Numbered from the stretch's first letter, positions 1-8,509 are shown. The stretch is DNA of 42,879 nt from Paracoccus benzoatiresistens (GCF_026913015.1 NZ_JAPTYD010000029.1:1-42879), one strand, 5' to 3'. Notes: generated from the letters alone by a model not told the origin. Numbers and translations are program-made.

Positions 1-1883
1 AGAATGTCGAGGCCCTTGATCGCGGCGGCCCGGCCTGTTCCCTCCTCGACCACGGCGCGCAACAGATCGAGCATGGGCTCCTGCGTCCGGCTGAGGCTGG
101 TCTGCTCGTCCTCGCCAACCCTGACGACACTCAGGGCATCGCCGCTTTCCGTCAGTCGCAGGGCTTCGATACCGGTCGCCCGGACGGGAGCGCGGCCCCG
201 GGCCACCCCCGCAAAGGCCTCGGTCATGTCGAGCAGGGTCACCTCGGAAGTGCCCAGGGCCAGCGAGGGAGTCGCCTGGAGAGGGGCCTCGATCCCGAAG
301 CAGCGCGCGATCTCGATGATCTGCTCGATCCCTATCGTCTGGGCAAGGCGGACGGTGGCGAGATTGTAGGACGAGGCAAAGGCTTCCCGCAGGGTGACGG
401 TGCCATGGCTTCTTCGATCGAAGTTCTCGGGCTTCCAGTCGCCGATGGCGATCGGGCCATCCGAGATGCGGGTATCGGGATCCGCCCCCAGGGCAAGCGC
501 CGTCAGGTAGACGAAGAGCTTGAAGGTGGAGCCCGGCTGGCGTTTGGCGTCCGTTACCCGGTTGAACTGACTGGACTTGTAGTCGAGCCCGCCCACCATG
601 GCGCGCACCCGCCCGTCAGGCGTCATGACCACAAGGGCCGCCTGCGTTGCACCGGCTGCGGCCCCTTGTTCTGCCATGACGTTCCGGACAATCCGTTCCG
701 CCTTGGCCTGAAGCTCTGGATCGAGTGTCGCGGTGGCCGACAGCCCCCCCGACGAAGGACCCTTGATGGTCTTCATCTCATCCAGCACCCAGTCGGCAAA
801 GTAGCTGCCGGCGCGCGTGGGGGGCGGCTCGGGTGCAAGCGTGGCCAGCTCTGCCAGCGCCTGATCGCGTGTCGCGTCATCGATGTGGCCCTGCTCGGCC
901 ATCAGCGCCAGCACCAGTCCCGCCCGATCTCGGGCAGCCTCCAGATCAGAAACCGGATTGACCAGCGAAGGCAGCTGGATCGAGGCAGCCAGCAAAGCCG
1001 CCTCGGGCAGGCTCAATGCCTCCACATCCTTGTCGAAGTAGGTATGCGCCGCCGCCGGCATGCCGTGGGACCCCGAGCCGAGATAGACCGCGTTGAGGTA
1101 CAGCTCCAGGATGCGATCCTTGCCAAGCTGACGTTCCAGCATGCCCGCCAGCACAGCCTCCTGAAGCTTGCGCCGCAGGGTGCGTTCCGGCTTGAGATAG
1201 AGGATCTTCACCAGCTGCTGGGTGATGGTGCTGCCGCCTTGCACGACACCTCCTGCCTGGGCGTTGCGCAGCATGGCGCGTGTCGTTCCCCGCAGATCGA
1301 TCCCGCCGTGCTCGTAAAAGCGCCGATCCTCGATGGCGAGCACGGCCTGGCCCAGATGGGGCGGCATCTCGTCAAGCGCGATGTAGGGCGCCCGGTATGC
1401 CCCTTGCGCGGTCAGCGTTTCCCCGGTCGCAAGCTGCACGGCAATCGCAGGCTCGGGGAGGGGCGGCAGAACTTCGGCCAGGGGCAGATCCCGCATGGTC
1501 ACCCAGAGGACAAGGACGGTCGTTGCCGCGCCGGCCGCCAGCAGTGCGACCGACCAGACAGCGACGCGCCGCCCTTGACGGACCAATCCCGAGCCAAGCC
1601 CGCCCGGAACTCTCCTGCGCGGCCATCGAAACCGGAGGGACGGCCAGGAGACCCGCGACAGCCTCTCAGCCGCAGACCCCGAGATGGCCACGGAATGGTC
1701 CCGCACTCGGGCCCAGGCAGTTGATCTCATGCCCGCGAGCCCTGGCCTGAACGTGCCGTCGATCCAGGCCCAGACCTGTTGCGCCTTCCTCTTGCCTGCG
1801 CGCCGAACAGCCCGCCATAGCGCTTGCAAGGCATCCAGCACGGCACCGTCTGAAGGCTCAGCGTCGGGTAAGGGCGACCTCAT
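1..1883 (-). CDS. Class A penicillin-binding protein (PBP1A-type), C-terminus outside window
   Basis: Bifunctional cell-wall synthase that polymerises and cross-links peptidoglycan at the inner membrane. Reading the complement gives an open frame to the window edge. A basic cytoplasmic segment is followed by one membrane helix (VALLAAGAATTVLVLWV), then a GT51 glycosyltransferase domain with EDRRFYEHGG (about residue 180), GGSTITQQ, RRKLQE and KDRILELYLN. The transpeptidase domain has the SxxK serine motif QPGSTFK (about residue 450) and the SxN motif SSYN (about 505). The KTG motif must lie beyond the edge. The start is uncertain: in-frame ATGs lie at 1991, 1952, 1883 and 1730, none with a strong ribosome site, and the frame is closed by a TGA near 2026. 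I took 1883; 1730 would give a shorter cytoplasmic tail of about 50 residues before the helix. The family assignment is firm, the exact subtype is not. Confidence 0.9.
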   Translation of the reverse strand, partial: MRSPLPDAEPSDGAVLDALQALWRAVRRAGKRKAQQVWAWIDGTFRPGLAGMRSTAWARVRDHSVAISGSAAERLSRVSWPSLRFRWPRRRVPGGLGSGLVRQGRRVAVWSVALLAAGAATTVLVLWVTMRDLPLAEVLPPLPEPAIAVQLATGETLTAQGAYRAPYIALDEMPPHLGQAVLAIEDRRFYEHGGIDLRGTTRAMLRNAQAGGVVQGGSTITQQLVKILYLKPERTLRRKLQEAVLAGMLERQLGKDRILELYLNAVYLGSGSHGMPAAAHTYFDKDVEALSLPEAALLAASIQLPSLVNPVSDLEAARDRAGLVLALMAEQGHIDDATRDQALAELATLAPEPPPTRAGSYFADWVLDEMKTIKGPSSGGLSATATLDPELQAKAERIVRNVMAEQGAAAGATQAALVVMTPDGRVRAMVGGLDYKSSQFNRVTDAKRQPGSTFKLFVYLTALALGADPDTRISDGPIAIGDWKPENFDRRSHGTVTLREAFASSYNLATVRLAQTIGIEQIIEIARCFGIEAPLQATPSLALGTSEVTLLDMTEAFAGVARGRAPVRATGIEALRLTESGDALSVVRVGEDEQTSLSRTQEPMLDLLRAVVEEGTGRAAAIKGLDI

Positions 1884-3003
1884 GCCGCCGGTCCGGCCTG
1901 CGCCAGGCGGAACTGATCCGTCGCTTGCACCAAGGCTGGCAGGGGTCTTCATCGATGCGGCCGAGGGCGTGGAAGCACCGGAAGCTCGCATCTCGGGCTC
2001 TGGAGGGCGTTCGGACAGTTTTCAAGCCTTGGGACAAGTGCGGGCAGACGATGATGAACGACGATCCGGCAGGCAAGTTCCTGGAGTTTCAATCCTGTGG
2101 TGCCAGGTGCATGTCGGAGGGAAAGAGGGTTGTCCGCTGCCGCATTGCAGAAATCACCGTGCAAGATCCTCGGCCATCAATACGCCCGAAGGGTTTCGCA
2201 GGCCCGTGCCTCATCTGGTCACCGATGAGGCCACGCGCGCCCAGCCGTTTCCTCGGGAACAGGATCGGTCAATGATGGACCCATGGCCATGGCGCCCGCC
2301 GGCGTTTCCACTGCCTAAATTCCCGCGAGGTCGCAGGGCCAGCAGTGTCCTGAACGAGCGGCTGAGAAAGGCCGCCAGTTCCTCGGGTGACAGGAATCGC
2401 CAGCTGTGTGCCGCAGCGTTTGCGTATGACGGTGACGTGACGGTTATATCCGGGGAGCGGATCGATTGTCCTTCAAGCCATCCTCCTTGCGGCGCCAATG
2501 ATGCCAAGCGCAGCCTGTCAGAGCCACGGATCCCATGACCGCGTTGCGCATGTATAATGTAAAGAGGCTGACTTGCGAATATTCTACCTGAAGGTGCATA
2601 ATTAATCCGGAATTATCTCAAATGGTAATAAGACCATGCCTCCAAGACCGGAGTTTGATCAGCAAAAACCCTTACGTGCCGATGATCACAATACACACTA
2701 TAGACAACCACTTAACTTTTAACTAACCATTGTTTCCAGCTTCGTCTTCACTCGAAGGAGCACCTGAGTGAAATCATGAAGGCATCCTGTTGTTTAGCGG
2801 AAATCGCGCTTGCAGCCGCTCCTCCGAGTTTCAGATCAGGCATGTGCGCCGCTCTGGATGTCGTCACCTGACTTTTGATCGGCAGATCACCCGTTTCAAA
2901 CGGAACTGACGCGGTGATTTGTACAATAAGCAGTATAGGCCGGACCCATGACAGGCGGGCCATGAACCGCATGGCATCATCATGAACTCCAAGGGAGGGA
3001 CAG
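1884..3003. other. Intergenic stretch without a supportable gene; AT-rich 3' half
   Basis: About 1.1 kb. From 1884 to about 2540 there are short open frames on both strands, but none shows a recognisable domain or a ribosome site. They may be decayed sequence. From about 2550 to 2760 base composition drops clearly below the surrounding GC-rich DNA, with runs such as TTAACTTTTAACTAACC. A short inverted repeat (ATAATT, 7-base spacer, AATTAT) lies at 2598-2616. This probably carries regulatory DNA for the secreted-protein genes that start at 3004, but no promoter could be placed with confidence. Confidence 0.5.
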
Positions 3004-3243
3004 GTGAAGACCACAATAGCCACGGTCATGGCAGCCACGATCCTTGCCACCCCCGTCGCGGCCGAAACCGGAAACCTCTGGGTCAATGGTCATCGCACCC
3101 AACTGCGCACCGTTGCCGAAGATTTCTGGGACGGCGGCTATCATGGTGTGACCTTCGAGATCATGTCGGGGAAAAATGAACTCAGCGTCAGCTATACGGC
3201 GCCACATGGCGTAAACGGCATGTGCGTCGTGGTGGCCGAGTAG
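3004..3243 (+). CDS. Small exported protein of unknown function (79 aa)
   Basis: Not recognised. The start is a GTG with a strong ribosome site (GGGAGG, seven bases upstream). An N-terminal signal peptide is clear: MKTTIATVMAATILATPVAA followed by E-T, with an A-x-A cleavage site. The mature part is about 58 residues and contains GNLWVNGHRTQL and a single cysteine near the C-terminus. It lies 52 bp upstream of a larger exported protein gene on the same strand, so the two are probably co-transcribed. No enzymatic motif is visible; a periplasmic or secreted role is inferred only from the signal peptide. Confidence 0.75.
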   Translation: MKTTIATVMAATILATPVAAETGNLWVNGHRTQLRTVAEDFWDGGYHGVTFEIMSGKNELSVSYTAPHGVNGMCVVVAE

Positions 3244-3295
3244 GAAGGTGATACGGCCTCCCGGCCGGGCGGTTCAATTGAGCAGGAGCAAAGTC

Positions 3296-4363
3296 ATGAT
3301 GCGAACGGCCCTTGCCATGACGGCGGCATTCCTTGTCGCGCTGACGATACCCTCGTCCATGCTTGCCCAGGATCCGGTGCGCAGGGAAGCCGTGCAGTTT
3401 GCAGCCGGAACGACCGGAACCAGGATCAAGGCCAATGTCGCCGGGCGCGAAACTGTCCTTTATACGCTGGCGGCCGAAGCCGGGCAAAGGATGCAGATCA
3501 GCCTCTCCTCGGGCAATACGGCGACCTACTTCAACGTCTACGAACCAGGTCGCGGCTTGGGGGATGAGGCGCTGGCTGGCGGCAACCTGACCGGTCCTTA
3601 CATGCCCGATATCAACCGCTTCGACGGTGTGCTGCCCACGTCGGGAACGTACACGATCTCGGTCTATCTTTATCGGAATGCCGCACGACGCGGTGAAGCC
3701 GCGGAATACACTTTGGACATATCGATCGAGGGGGACAGGGCCGAAGTCGTCAAGGGCGATTTCGCAGACGGGCTGCAGGGCGGGCCGGACTACTGGCGGG
3801 TTAGGGCGGGCCAAGGCTTGAAATTGCGCGCCGATCCCTCGACCGGTGCCGCCGTGCTGATGACGTTGCCCGATGGGATCGAGGTGCGCAACCTTGGGTG
3901 CCGGACAGCCGAGGCGCGCCGCTGGTGCCGCGTGGCCACGCTGGCCGATCCAGGCGTCGAAGGATGGGCGGCCGGCGACTTTCTTGTGGAAGGGACCGGA
4001 CAGGCAGCCACACGGCTGCCTGAAATGGGCCCCGTGCGGGCCGGGGAAGCAGATGCGCTGGTTCCGGGTACCGGGTTCAACGCCACCGGCCAGGTCGAAT
4101 GCTATGCCGGCCCCGGAGCCGAGCCCCAGATGTGCGATTTCGGCGTGATCCGCGAAGGCAACGGCACCGGAACGGTGTCGGTGACGCTGCCGGGCGGCCC
4201 TACGCGCGTCATCGTCTACGATGGCGGGATGCCGACGTCCTTCATCGCTTCGCAAGCCGATGCCAATGCTGCCTTCAAGGCCTCGAAGGTAGCCGATGGC
4301 TACATGGTTTCAGTCGGATCGGCGAGTTTCGTCATCCCCGACGCAGTCATCTATGGCGGATGA
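3296..4363 (+). CDS. Exported protein with PPC-like and SH3-like domains
   Basis: 355 residues from the ATG at 3296, which follows GCAGGAGC and begins a good signal peptide (MMRTALAM to SSMLAQ). An upstream in-frame GTG at 3248 would put 16 residues before the signal, so I rejected it. Residues about 26-150 resemble a bacterial pre-peptidase C (PPC) beta-sandwich: VLYTLAAEAGQRMQISL, then SGTYTISVYLYRN. Residues about 165-245 resemble a bacterial SH3 domain (GLKLRADPSTGAAVLMTLPDG with a paired-cysteine loop, NLGCRTAEARRWCRV). The last 100 residues look like a separate small domain with two cysteines. Such domains usually bind cell wall or mediate protein contacts; no catalytic motif was seen. 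It is followed by, and perhaps translationally coupled to, a small lipoprotein gene. Confidence 0.8.
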   Translation: MMRTALAMTAAFLVALTIPSSMLAQDPVRREAVQFAAGTTGTRIKANVAGRETVLYTLAAEAGQRMQISLSSGNTATYFNVYEPGRGLGDEALAGGNLTGPYMPDINRFDGVLPTSGTYTISVYLYRNAARRGEAAEYTLDISIEGDRAEVVKGDFADGLQGGPDYWRVRAGQGLKLRADPSTGAAVLMTLPDGIEVRNLGCRTAEARRWCRVATLADPGVEGWAAGDFLVEGTGQAATRLPEMGPVRAGEADALVPGTGFNATGQVECYAGPGAEPQMCDFGVIREGNGTGTVSVTLPGGPTRVIVYDGGMPTSFIASQADANAAFKASKVADGYMVSVGSASFVIPDAVIYGG

Positions 4364-4401
4364 CGCCAGCATTCTTCAAGCAAGCCAGTAAGAGAACGAA
4401 G

Positions 4402-4698
4402 ATGGCGCATTTCGGCAAGACCGTTCTTTTCGGCCTCGCGGGCCTTTCCCCTTCGGCCTGCGTCGAGGATACCGCCGTAGAGACGGTCGGCGCAACGCCC
4501 ACCCCTGCCGAGCCAGTCTGCTTTGCCGAGGTTTCGCGTACCGCGAACAATGGCGATGTCGTTCTGCTCGGCTCGGGATTTTCCGAAGCCGGAACCCTGG
4601 TCCGCGTCGGTGTCGGCGAACAGCGCGCACCATGGAAATGCATCGCCTACAGCGACGGAACCACTGGCGGCATCGAGTTCATGGGCAGCGAGGGATAG
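4402..4698 (+). CDS. Small probable lipoprotein, conserved periplasmic type
   Basis: 98 residues from ATG 4402; the frame can also start at 4360, where ATG overlaps the TGA of the preceding gene (GGATGA). The shorter start gives a normal signal sequence, MAHFGKTVLFGLAGLSPSAC, with a weak lipobox-like PSAC. The C-terminal half (VCFAEVSRTANNGDVVLLGSGFSEAGT, then VRVGVG, APWKC and FMGSEG; here broken up) resembles small uncharacterised lipoproteins that I recall from Rhodobacteraceae. Two cysteines (VCF and WKC) could form a disulfide. Role unknown; neighbours are also exported proteins. Confidence 0.7.
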   Translation: MAHFGKTVLFGLAGLSPSACVEDTAVETVGATPTPAEPVCFAEVSRTANNGDVVLLGSGFSEAGTLVRVGVGEQRAPWKCIAYSDGTTGGIEFMGSEG

Positions 4699-4753
4699 GC
4701 TTTCCCTTGCCCAGGCCGCGGTGATTGCCAGCAGCCCCTGAAAGGCGCCGCAG

Positions 4754-5031
4754 ATGAAACTCTGCCGGACTTTGATCAACATGGTCTTCGTGCTTTACGT
4801 GATCGCGTTGGCGCTGTTCCTGATCGCAGCGTTTGACCTTTTGGACAGCAGGGCGATGCAATGTCGTCGGTATTTCTGATCTTCCTGGGAATGCCATGGA
4901 TCAGGTTTGCCGACCCGATGCCAAAAGCGGCCTGGCCTTGGCTTGTCGCCTTGGCACCGCTGGTCAACCTTATGGTGTAGCGCCTGCTGTGCGGCATTTT
5001 CGGGAAGAGGCAAGCAAGGAACCGGCCATAG
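4754..5031 (+). pseudogene. Frameshifted small membrane-protein gene
   Basis: Two short overlapping frames read as pieces of one protein. Frame A (4754-4879) starts MKLCRTLINMVFVLYVIALA and has one membrane helix. Frame B (from 4861) continues with a second hydrophobic segment, SSVFLIFLGMPW, then KAAWPWLVALAPLVNLMV. It meets TAG at 4978-4980, and the same frame then goes on with RLLCGIFGKRQ to TAG at 5029-5031. I recall intact 80-100 residue membrane proteins with this order (helix, GLPW-like motif, WPWL, PLLNL, RLLC), so a frameshift near 4860 plus a nonsense codon is the simplest reading. Alternatively two or three tiny membrane peptides are made. A search with the joined translation would decide. 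Confidence 0.55.
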
Positions 5032-5148
5032 ACCCGAGATGACTTGATGCGTCCAACTCTCGGGGTCTGACAGCCCGCCGGATCAGTCAGAACCAGGGAA
5101 TGTTCATCCTGGTCTGGCTTGGATGTGGACTGAACAGGCGCTGTTCGG

Positions 5149-5195
5149 ACGCAAACAGCGGAACGGTGCGTCAATCATTGGGGTCGGCGATCCGC
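5149..5195. repeat. 47-bp repeat, copy 1 (3' end of the nnrR-type gene)
   Basis: Matches 16302-16348 at 41 of 47 positions, with the first 22 bases (5149-5170) identical, in the same orientation. On the minus strand this copy encodes the last residues of the Crp/Fnr protein (RIADPND, stop) plus 22 bases beyond. The other copy reads RFAGPEDW with no stop, because TGA is TGG there. The two copies lie about 11.1 kb apart and bracket the nos genes and pseudoazurin. Confidence 0.85.
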
Positions 5196-5881
5196 GCCAG
5201 GCCCTCGGCATCAATCACGGTCAGCTTCTGGCGCCCGCCCACGACAAGGCCCTGGCCCTCCCAGGCCGACAGGAGGCGCGACACGGTGTGCAGCGTGGTG
5301 CCGGTCATCTCGGCGATGTCCTGTCGGGTGATGGGGAAATCGATGCGGGTGCCGCCCCCTTCGGCGCGGCCCGCCTTTTCGGCCAGGCGCAGCACGGCAT
5401 GGGCCACTCGCCGCTCGACCTCTTGCGTGGACATTTCGCGCAGGCGGGTATGGGCCTCGTCCAGGCGCTGGCCAATGGTCTGCATGGCGTTGATGGCCAG
5501 GCGGGGGTTGTTTTCCACTACGGCGTCCCAATCGGCCATGGGCCAGCTGACCACGATGGATTCGACCGCCGCCCGCGCGGTGCCGGGATAATCGGGGCGC
5601 GCAAGGGCACGGGCAAAGCCGAACAGGTCACCCGGATGAACCACGCGGACGATGACCTGCTGGCCGTCGGGCGTGACCTGGCTGACCTTCAGCCGCCCAT
5701 GCAGCAGCAGGTAGAAGGCCACGGCCTCGGCCCCCTGTTCGAAGACCATCTCGCCAGGCAGCACCCGGCGCGAAGTGGCGCGGGTCATCAGACGCGCGAG
5801 CGCCGCAGGCTCCATCTGCCGGAACAGGTGCAGGTTGCGCGCCAGGGAAATGTCGATTGCCACGTTCTGCGCCTTCATCAT
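5171..5881 (-). CDS. nnrR: Crp/Fnr-family regulator, NnrR/DNR type
   Basis: 236 residues, probably the nitric-oxide-responsive activator of denitrification genes. The cyclic-nucleotide-binding-like sensor domain spans about 15-120 and includes VFEQGAEAVAFYLLLHGRLKV and a GDLFG turn; a long dimerisation helix follows. The winged helix (about 150-225) has recognition helix TTLHTVSRLLSAWEG. The N-terminus lacks the four cysteines of oxygen-sensing FNR proteins, which fits the NO-sensing NnrR/Nnr/Dnr group. An ATG pair at 5881/5878 follows GGGGACAA; an upstream extension to 5983 is poorly supported. It lies downstream of nosX on the same strand with a 342-bp gap, so it is probably transcribed separately. 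Three boxes in this window match the NnrR site described for Rhodobacter sphaeroides. The symbol is by family and context; a related Crp/Fnr subgroup is possible. Confidence 0.8.
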   Translation of the reverse strand: MMKAQNVAIDISLARNLHLFRQMEPAALARLMTRATSRRVLPGEMVFEQGAEAVAFYLLLHGRLKVSQVTPDGQQVIVRVVHPGDLFGFARALARPDYPGTARAAVESIVVSWPMADWDAVVENNPRLAINAMQTIGQRLDEAHTRLREMSTQEVERRVAHAVLRLAEKAGRAEGGGTRIDFPITRQDIAEMTGTTLHTVSRLLSAWEGQGLVVGGRQKLTVIDAEGLARIADPND

Positions 5882-5919
5882 GGGTTGTCCCCTAGGTGAC
5901 GCAGAATCATACAAAAGCA

Positions 5920-5937
5920 AAGCACTCCGTAGTGCTT
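5920..5937. promoter_or_regulatory. Short inverted repeat upstream of the nnrR-type gene
   Basis: AAGCACT-CCGT-AGTGCTT, a perfect seven-base inverted repeat centred 47 bp upstream of the ATG at 5881. It could be an operator or a leader hairpin. It does not match the NnrR/FNR box. Confidence 0.35.
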
Positions 5938-6151
5938 CATGCAGGCCTTGCCATTGGTCCCGTGCATCGGAGTCAGGGCGCACCGATGGCAGCGCCTGCC
6001 AGGATGGTGCGGCGGCAGCCGCGCGGGTTGCGCCTGAGCCCGGCCAACAGGCACGACAGCCTCATGCTGGCCGAGGCGCTCGACCCCATGCCGCGCCCGC
6101 TCCGTCGCGCCCCGGATTGCCCGTCATGGCGTGCAAACCGGTGGAGGACTG

Positions 6152-6214
6152 TGCTGGCACCGCTGGATGGTCGAACGCAGGCTCGCTTGGCCCGACCGGA
6201 TCAGAAGGTCTTGC
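6152..6214 (+). pseudogene. Possible IS5-type transposase scrap
   Basis: One frame reads WHRWMVERRLAWPDRIRRS, which resembles the conserved C-terminal stretch of IS5-group transposases (W-x-VER-x-LAW-x-x-R-x-RR). Nothing else of an element is visible; flanking frames are broken and no inverted repeats were found. The remainder of the 342-bp gap between nosX and nnrR holds no convincing gene. Low confidence because the match is only about 20 residues. Confidence 0.25.
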
Positions 6215-6223
6215 CAGGTCCTT

Positions 6224-7120
6224 TCAGGCCATCAGCGCGGCTTCGATCCTGGCGGCCGGGAATGCTGCCATCAGCCCGTCCAGTTCGGCCTCATCCCGGG
6301 TCAGGCAAGCCGCCGTTGACAGCGCATCGGCAAGCGCTGCGCTTGGCCCCGAGATCGAGACCGTCCTCCAGGGCGAGGCAACGGGGCCGCCGGTACGGGG
6401 ATCGAGGATATGCCCGTCCTGTCCGCCCGCGTCGAAGCACGTCCCGCGCGGGGCCGAGGTCGCCAGCGCCCGCGCCGACAGGGGAACGCTGCCGCCGCCG
6501 TCGAGGCGCACCGGCCAGCGGCGGGGGCCCAGGGCGCGCATCTCGCCCGTGTCGATCAGGATGTCGGTCAAGCCCCGGGCTTCCAGCAGCGCCGCAAGGC
6601 GGTCGGCGACATAGCCTTGGCCGATGCCGTTGAGGGTCAGCGCCATGCCGGGCCGCAGGGTGATCGCCTGGGACGACAGGACCACATCGTCCCAACTGCC
6701 CTGCCGCAGCGCGGCAGCGCTCTCGGCGGGCGAGGGGCGGCGGCCCTGAACCGCGGCTTCGGCCCACAGCGCCCACAGCGGTTGCACCGTCACATCGAAG
6801 GCTCCGCCGCTGGCGCGATGCACCGCCCCGGCCAGGGACAGGCATTCCAGCAGCTCGAACGGCGGGGCATCCAGCCGTCCGGTGCGGTTCAGCTGCGACA
6901 GGGCGCTGTCCGTGCGATAAAGGGACAGGATGCCTTCCAGCCGGTCGATTTCGGCCAGGCAGCGGGCGGTGATCGCGGGGGCGTCGGGATGGTCCAGCCG
7001 GATCGAGGCGCGGGCGCCAAGCGCCTGGCCCGTCCAATGGCGGGGGGCCGCCGCAAGCGCGCCGGGCAGGCAGGCGGCAACGGCGGAAATGGTCAGGAAG
7101 CGGCGGCGGGTCAGGGTCAT
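6224..7120 (-). CDS. nosX: NosX, ApbE-type FAD:protein FMN transferase
   Basis: 298 residues. ApbE-family enzymes attach FMN covalently to threonine residues of periplasmic redox proteins; in denitrifiers NosX flavinylates NosR. The Tat signal is visible (MTLTRRRFLTISAVAACLPG, with AAAP after it). Family motifs are GGAFDVTVQPLWALW in the middle, NGIGQGYVADRLAALL, LIDTGEMRALG, then GGQDGHILDPRTGGPV and SISGPSAALADALSTA near the end. The start at 7120 sits four bases after the nosL stop; a longer frame to 7174 would place the Tat motif internally. It is last in the nos operon, consistent with a maturation role acting on the NosR FMN domain encoded upstream. Confidence 0.93.
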   Translation of the reverse strand: MTLTRRRFLTISAVAACLPGALAAAPRHWTGQALGARASIRLDHPDAPAITARCLAEIDRLEGILSLYRTDSALSQLNRTGRLDAPPFELLECLSLAGAVHRASGGAFDVTVQPLWALWAEAAVQGRRPSPAESAAALRQGSWDDVVLSSQAITLRPGMALTLNGIGQGYVADRLAALLEARGLTDILIDTGEMRALGPRRWPVRLDGGGSVPLSARALATSAPRGTCFDAGGQDGHILDPRTGGPVASPWRTVSISGPSAALADALSTAACLTRDEAELDGLMAAFPAARIEAALMA

Positions 7121-7124
7121 GGCG

Positions 7125-7691
7125 TCAGCCCTCGGGGCGCGACAGGGCGCGCAGGCGGTTTTCGAAATCGGCATCCTCGGCAGGATCGGGCGCCGCGTCC
7201 CTGGGCGTCAGGACCAGGTCGTCGGGGATCTGGGACAGGCGCATGACGGTGCCGCCCTCCTGCGCGGCAAAGGCCCGGGCGGGGCCTTCGGTGCCGAAGG
7301 GCACGGCCTCGGGCGCGCCCATGCCGCCTTCGCGCGCTGAACCCAGGACGAAGAAGGCGTCATCCGCGTCGATCCAGTTGCCCCGGCCCGGGTCCTCCCA
7401 TGTGGCGCCCGGCGCGCCCATGTCGTTGACCTGCATGGCCAGGATGGGGTGGCTTTGTTCGGGCAGGCGCGCATAGGCGATGGCGTCGCGCACCTGGCTG
7501 AAGAACAGCGGCGTGCCGGGCATCCCCTCAAGATGGATCTGGGCCTTTGGGCCGGGATGTTCCAGCAGGTTCATCTGGCAGAAATGGCCCAGCGTCTCGG
7601 CGGTCAGTTCGACCGGGGTCGTGTCCTGTGCCAGGTCCTGCTTGCAGGCGGCAAGGCCCAGGATCATGGCCAGGACAAGCGCGCGTTTCAT
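7125..7691 (-). CDS. nosL: NosL, outer-periplasmic copper chaperone lipoprotein
   Basis: 188 residues. NosL binds Cu(I) and supports assembly of the CuZ cluster of nitrous oxide reductase. The signal sequence ends in a lipobox (LGLAAC, Cys16). Just after it comes the NosL signature with a C-x-M pair and a nearby histidine, FCQMNLLEHPGPKAQIH, followed by LFFSQVRDAIAYARLPEQ. The C-terminal region is acidic and variable, ending in EDADFENRLRALSRPEG. The ATG at 7691 overlaps the nosY stop as ATGA, so the two are translationally coupled. The larger open frame to 7973 is nosY in another frame. Confidence 0.93.
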   Translation of the reverse strand: MKRALVLAMILGLAACKQDLAQDTTPVELTAETLGHFCQMNLLEHPGPKAQIHLEGMPGTPLFFSQVRDAIAYARLPEQSHPILAMQVNDMGAPGATWEDPGRGNWIDADDAFFVLGSAREGGMGAPEAVPFGTEGPARAFAAQEGGTVMRLSQIPDDLVLTPRDAAPDPAEDADFENRLRALSRPEG

Positions 7692-8509
7692 GGTGTGACC
7701 TTTCGGAAGGCGGCAACGGCAAGCGCCAGGGCCAGGACCGGCCACAAGGCGACCGACAGCGCCGATTGCCACAGGGGAATGGCCGCGGCCGCCCCGCCCA
7801 TGCCCCCCGCGGCGGCACTGGCCTGGGCGGCAGCCAGGTTGAACAGGCGGAAGGCATCGGCGGGGTTCGCCAGCAGCGCGAAGGGCAGCGCCTGCGTCGT
7901 CAGCGCCCCGCCGCCATCCGACACGACCAGGGCCAGCAGCACCAGGTCGTAAAGGACGACCGCCCCCAGCCACAGCCCGACCGCCAGCCCCGCCGCGCCC
8001 GAGGGCCTGCGCGCCAGCGCCGACAGCCCATAGCCCATTCCCAGGAAGGTCGCGCCCAGCAGGACCGAGCTTGCGACCAGCCGCAGCAGCGCGGGCAGCC
8101 CGGCGGCGGATGCCGGGTCCATCCAGAACGCCGCCACCGCCGCCGCGCCATAGCCTGCGGCGACCGCCAGGGTCAGGATCGCCAGATGGGCCAGCAGCTT
8201 GCCCGCCAGAACCTCGGCGCGGCTGACGGGATAGGTCAGCAGCAGGGGCAGGGTGCCTCGCTCGACCTCGCCGGCGATGGCGTCGAAGCTCATCAGAAGG
8301 GCGATCAGCGGGACCAGATAGACTGCCAGCGAGGTCAGCGAGGCCACGATCACCGACAGCCGGTCGGCGCCGACATCGCCGGTGGGCGCGGCCCCGGCGG
8401 CGGCCAGGACCAGGGCGAAGACCACCATCAGCGCGACGGCGATGGCGACCCAGCGGTTGCGCAGAGCGATGCGGAACTCGACGGCGGCGGTGGACAGGAT
8501 CCGGCTCAT
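7688..8509 (-). CDS. nosY: NosY, membrane subunit of the NosDFY ABC transporter
   Basis: 273 residues, ABC-2-type permease with about six membrane helices. The N-terminus (MSRILSTAAVEFRIALRNRW) is the usual cytoplasmic elbow helix, followed by VAIAVALMVVFALVLAAAG. Other family features are SFDAIAGEVERGTLPLLLTYPVSRAEVLAGK, the coupling region, and later hydrophobic stretches such as GLAVGLWLGAVVLYDLVLLA. With NosF (ATPase) and NosD (periplasmic) it forms the complex needed to load copper and sulfur into the NosZ CuZ centre. ATGA overlaps join it to both nosF upstream and nosL downstream. Confidence 0.94.
   Translation of the reverse strand: MSRILSTAAVEFRIALRNRWVAIAVALMVVFALVLAAAGAAPTGDVGADRLSVIVASLTSLAVYLVPLIALLMSFDAIAGEVERGTLPLLLTYPVSRAEVLAGKLLAHLAILTLAVAAGYGAAAVAAFWMDPASAAGLPALLRLVASSVLLGATFLGMGYGLSALARRPSGAAGLAVGLWLGAVVLYDLVLLALVVSDGGGALTTQALPFALLANPADAFRLFNLAAAQASAAAGGMGGAAAAIPLWQSALSVALWPVLALALAVAAFRKVTP

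Noticed and set aside
405..1724. Long plus-strand open frame opposite the penicillin-binding protein
   Set aside because: The complementary strand carries all GT51 and transpeptidase motifs; the plus frame shows no protein family.
1684..2538. Plus-strand open frame of 284 codons
   Set aside because: It overlaps the penicillin-binding protein start on the other strand, has no ribosome site and no recognisable domain.
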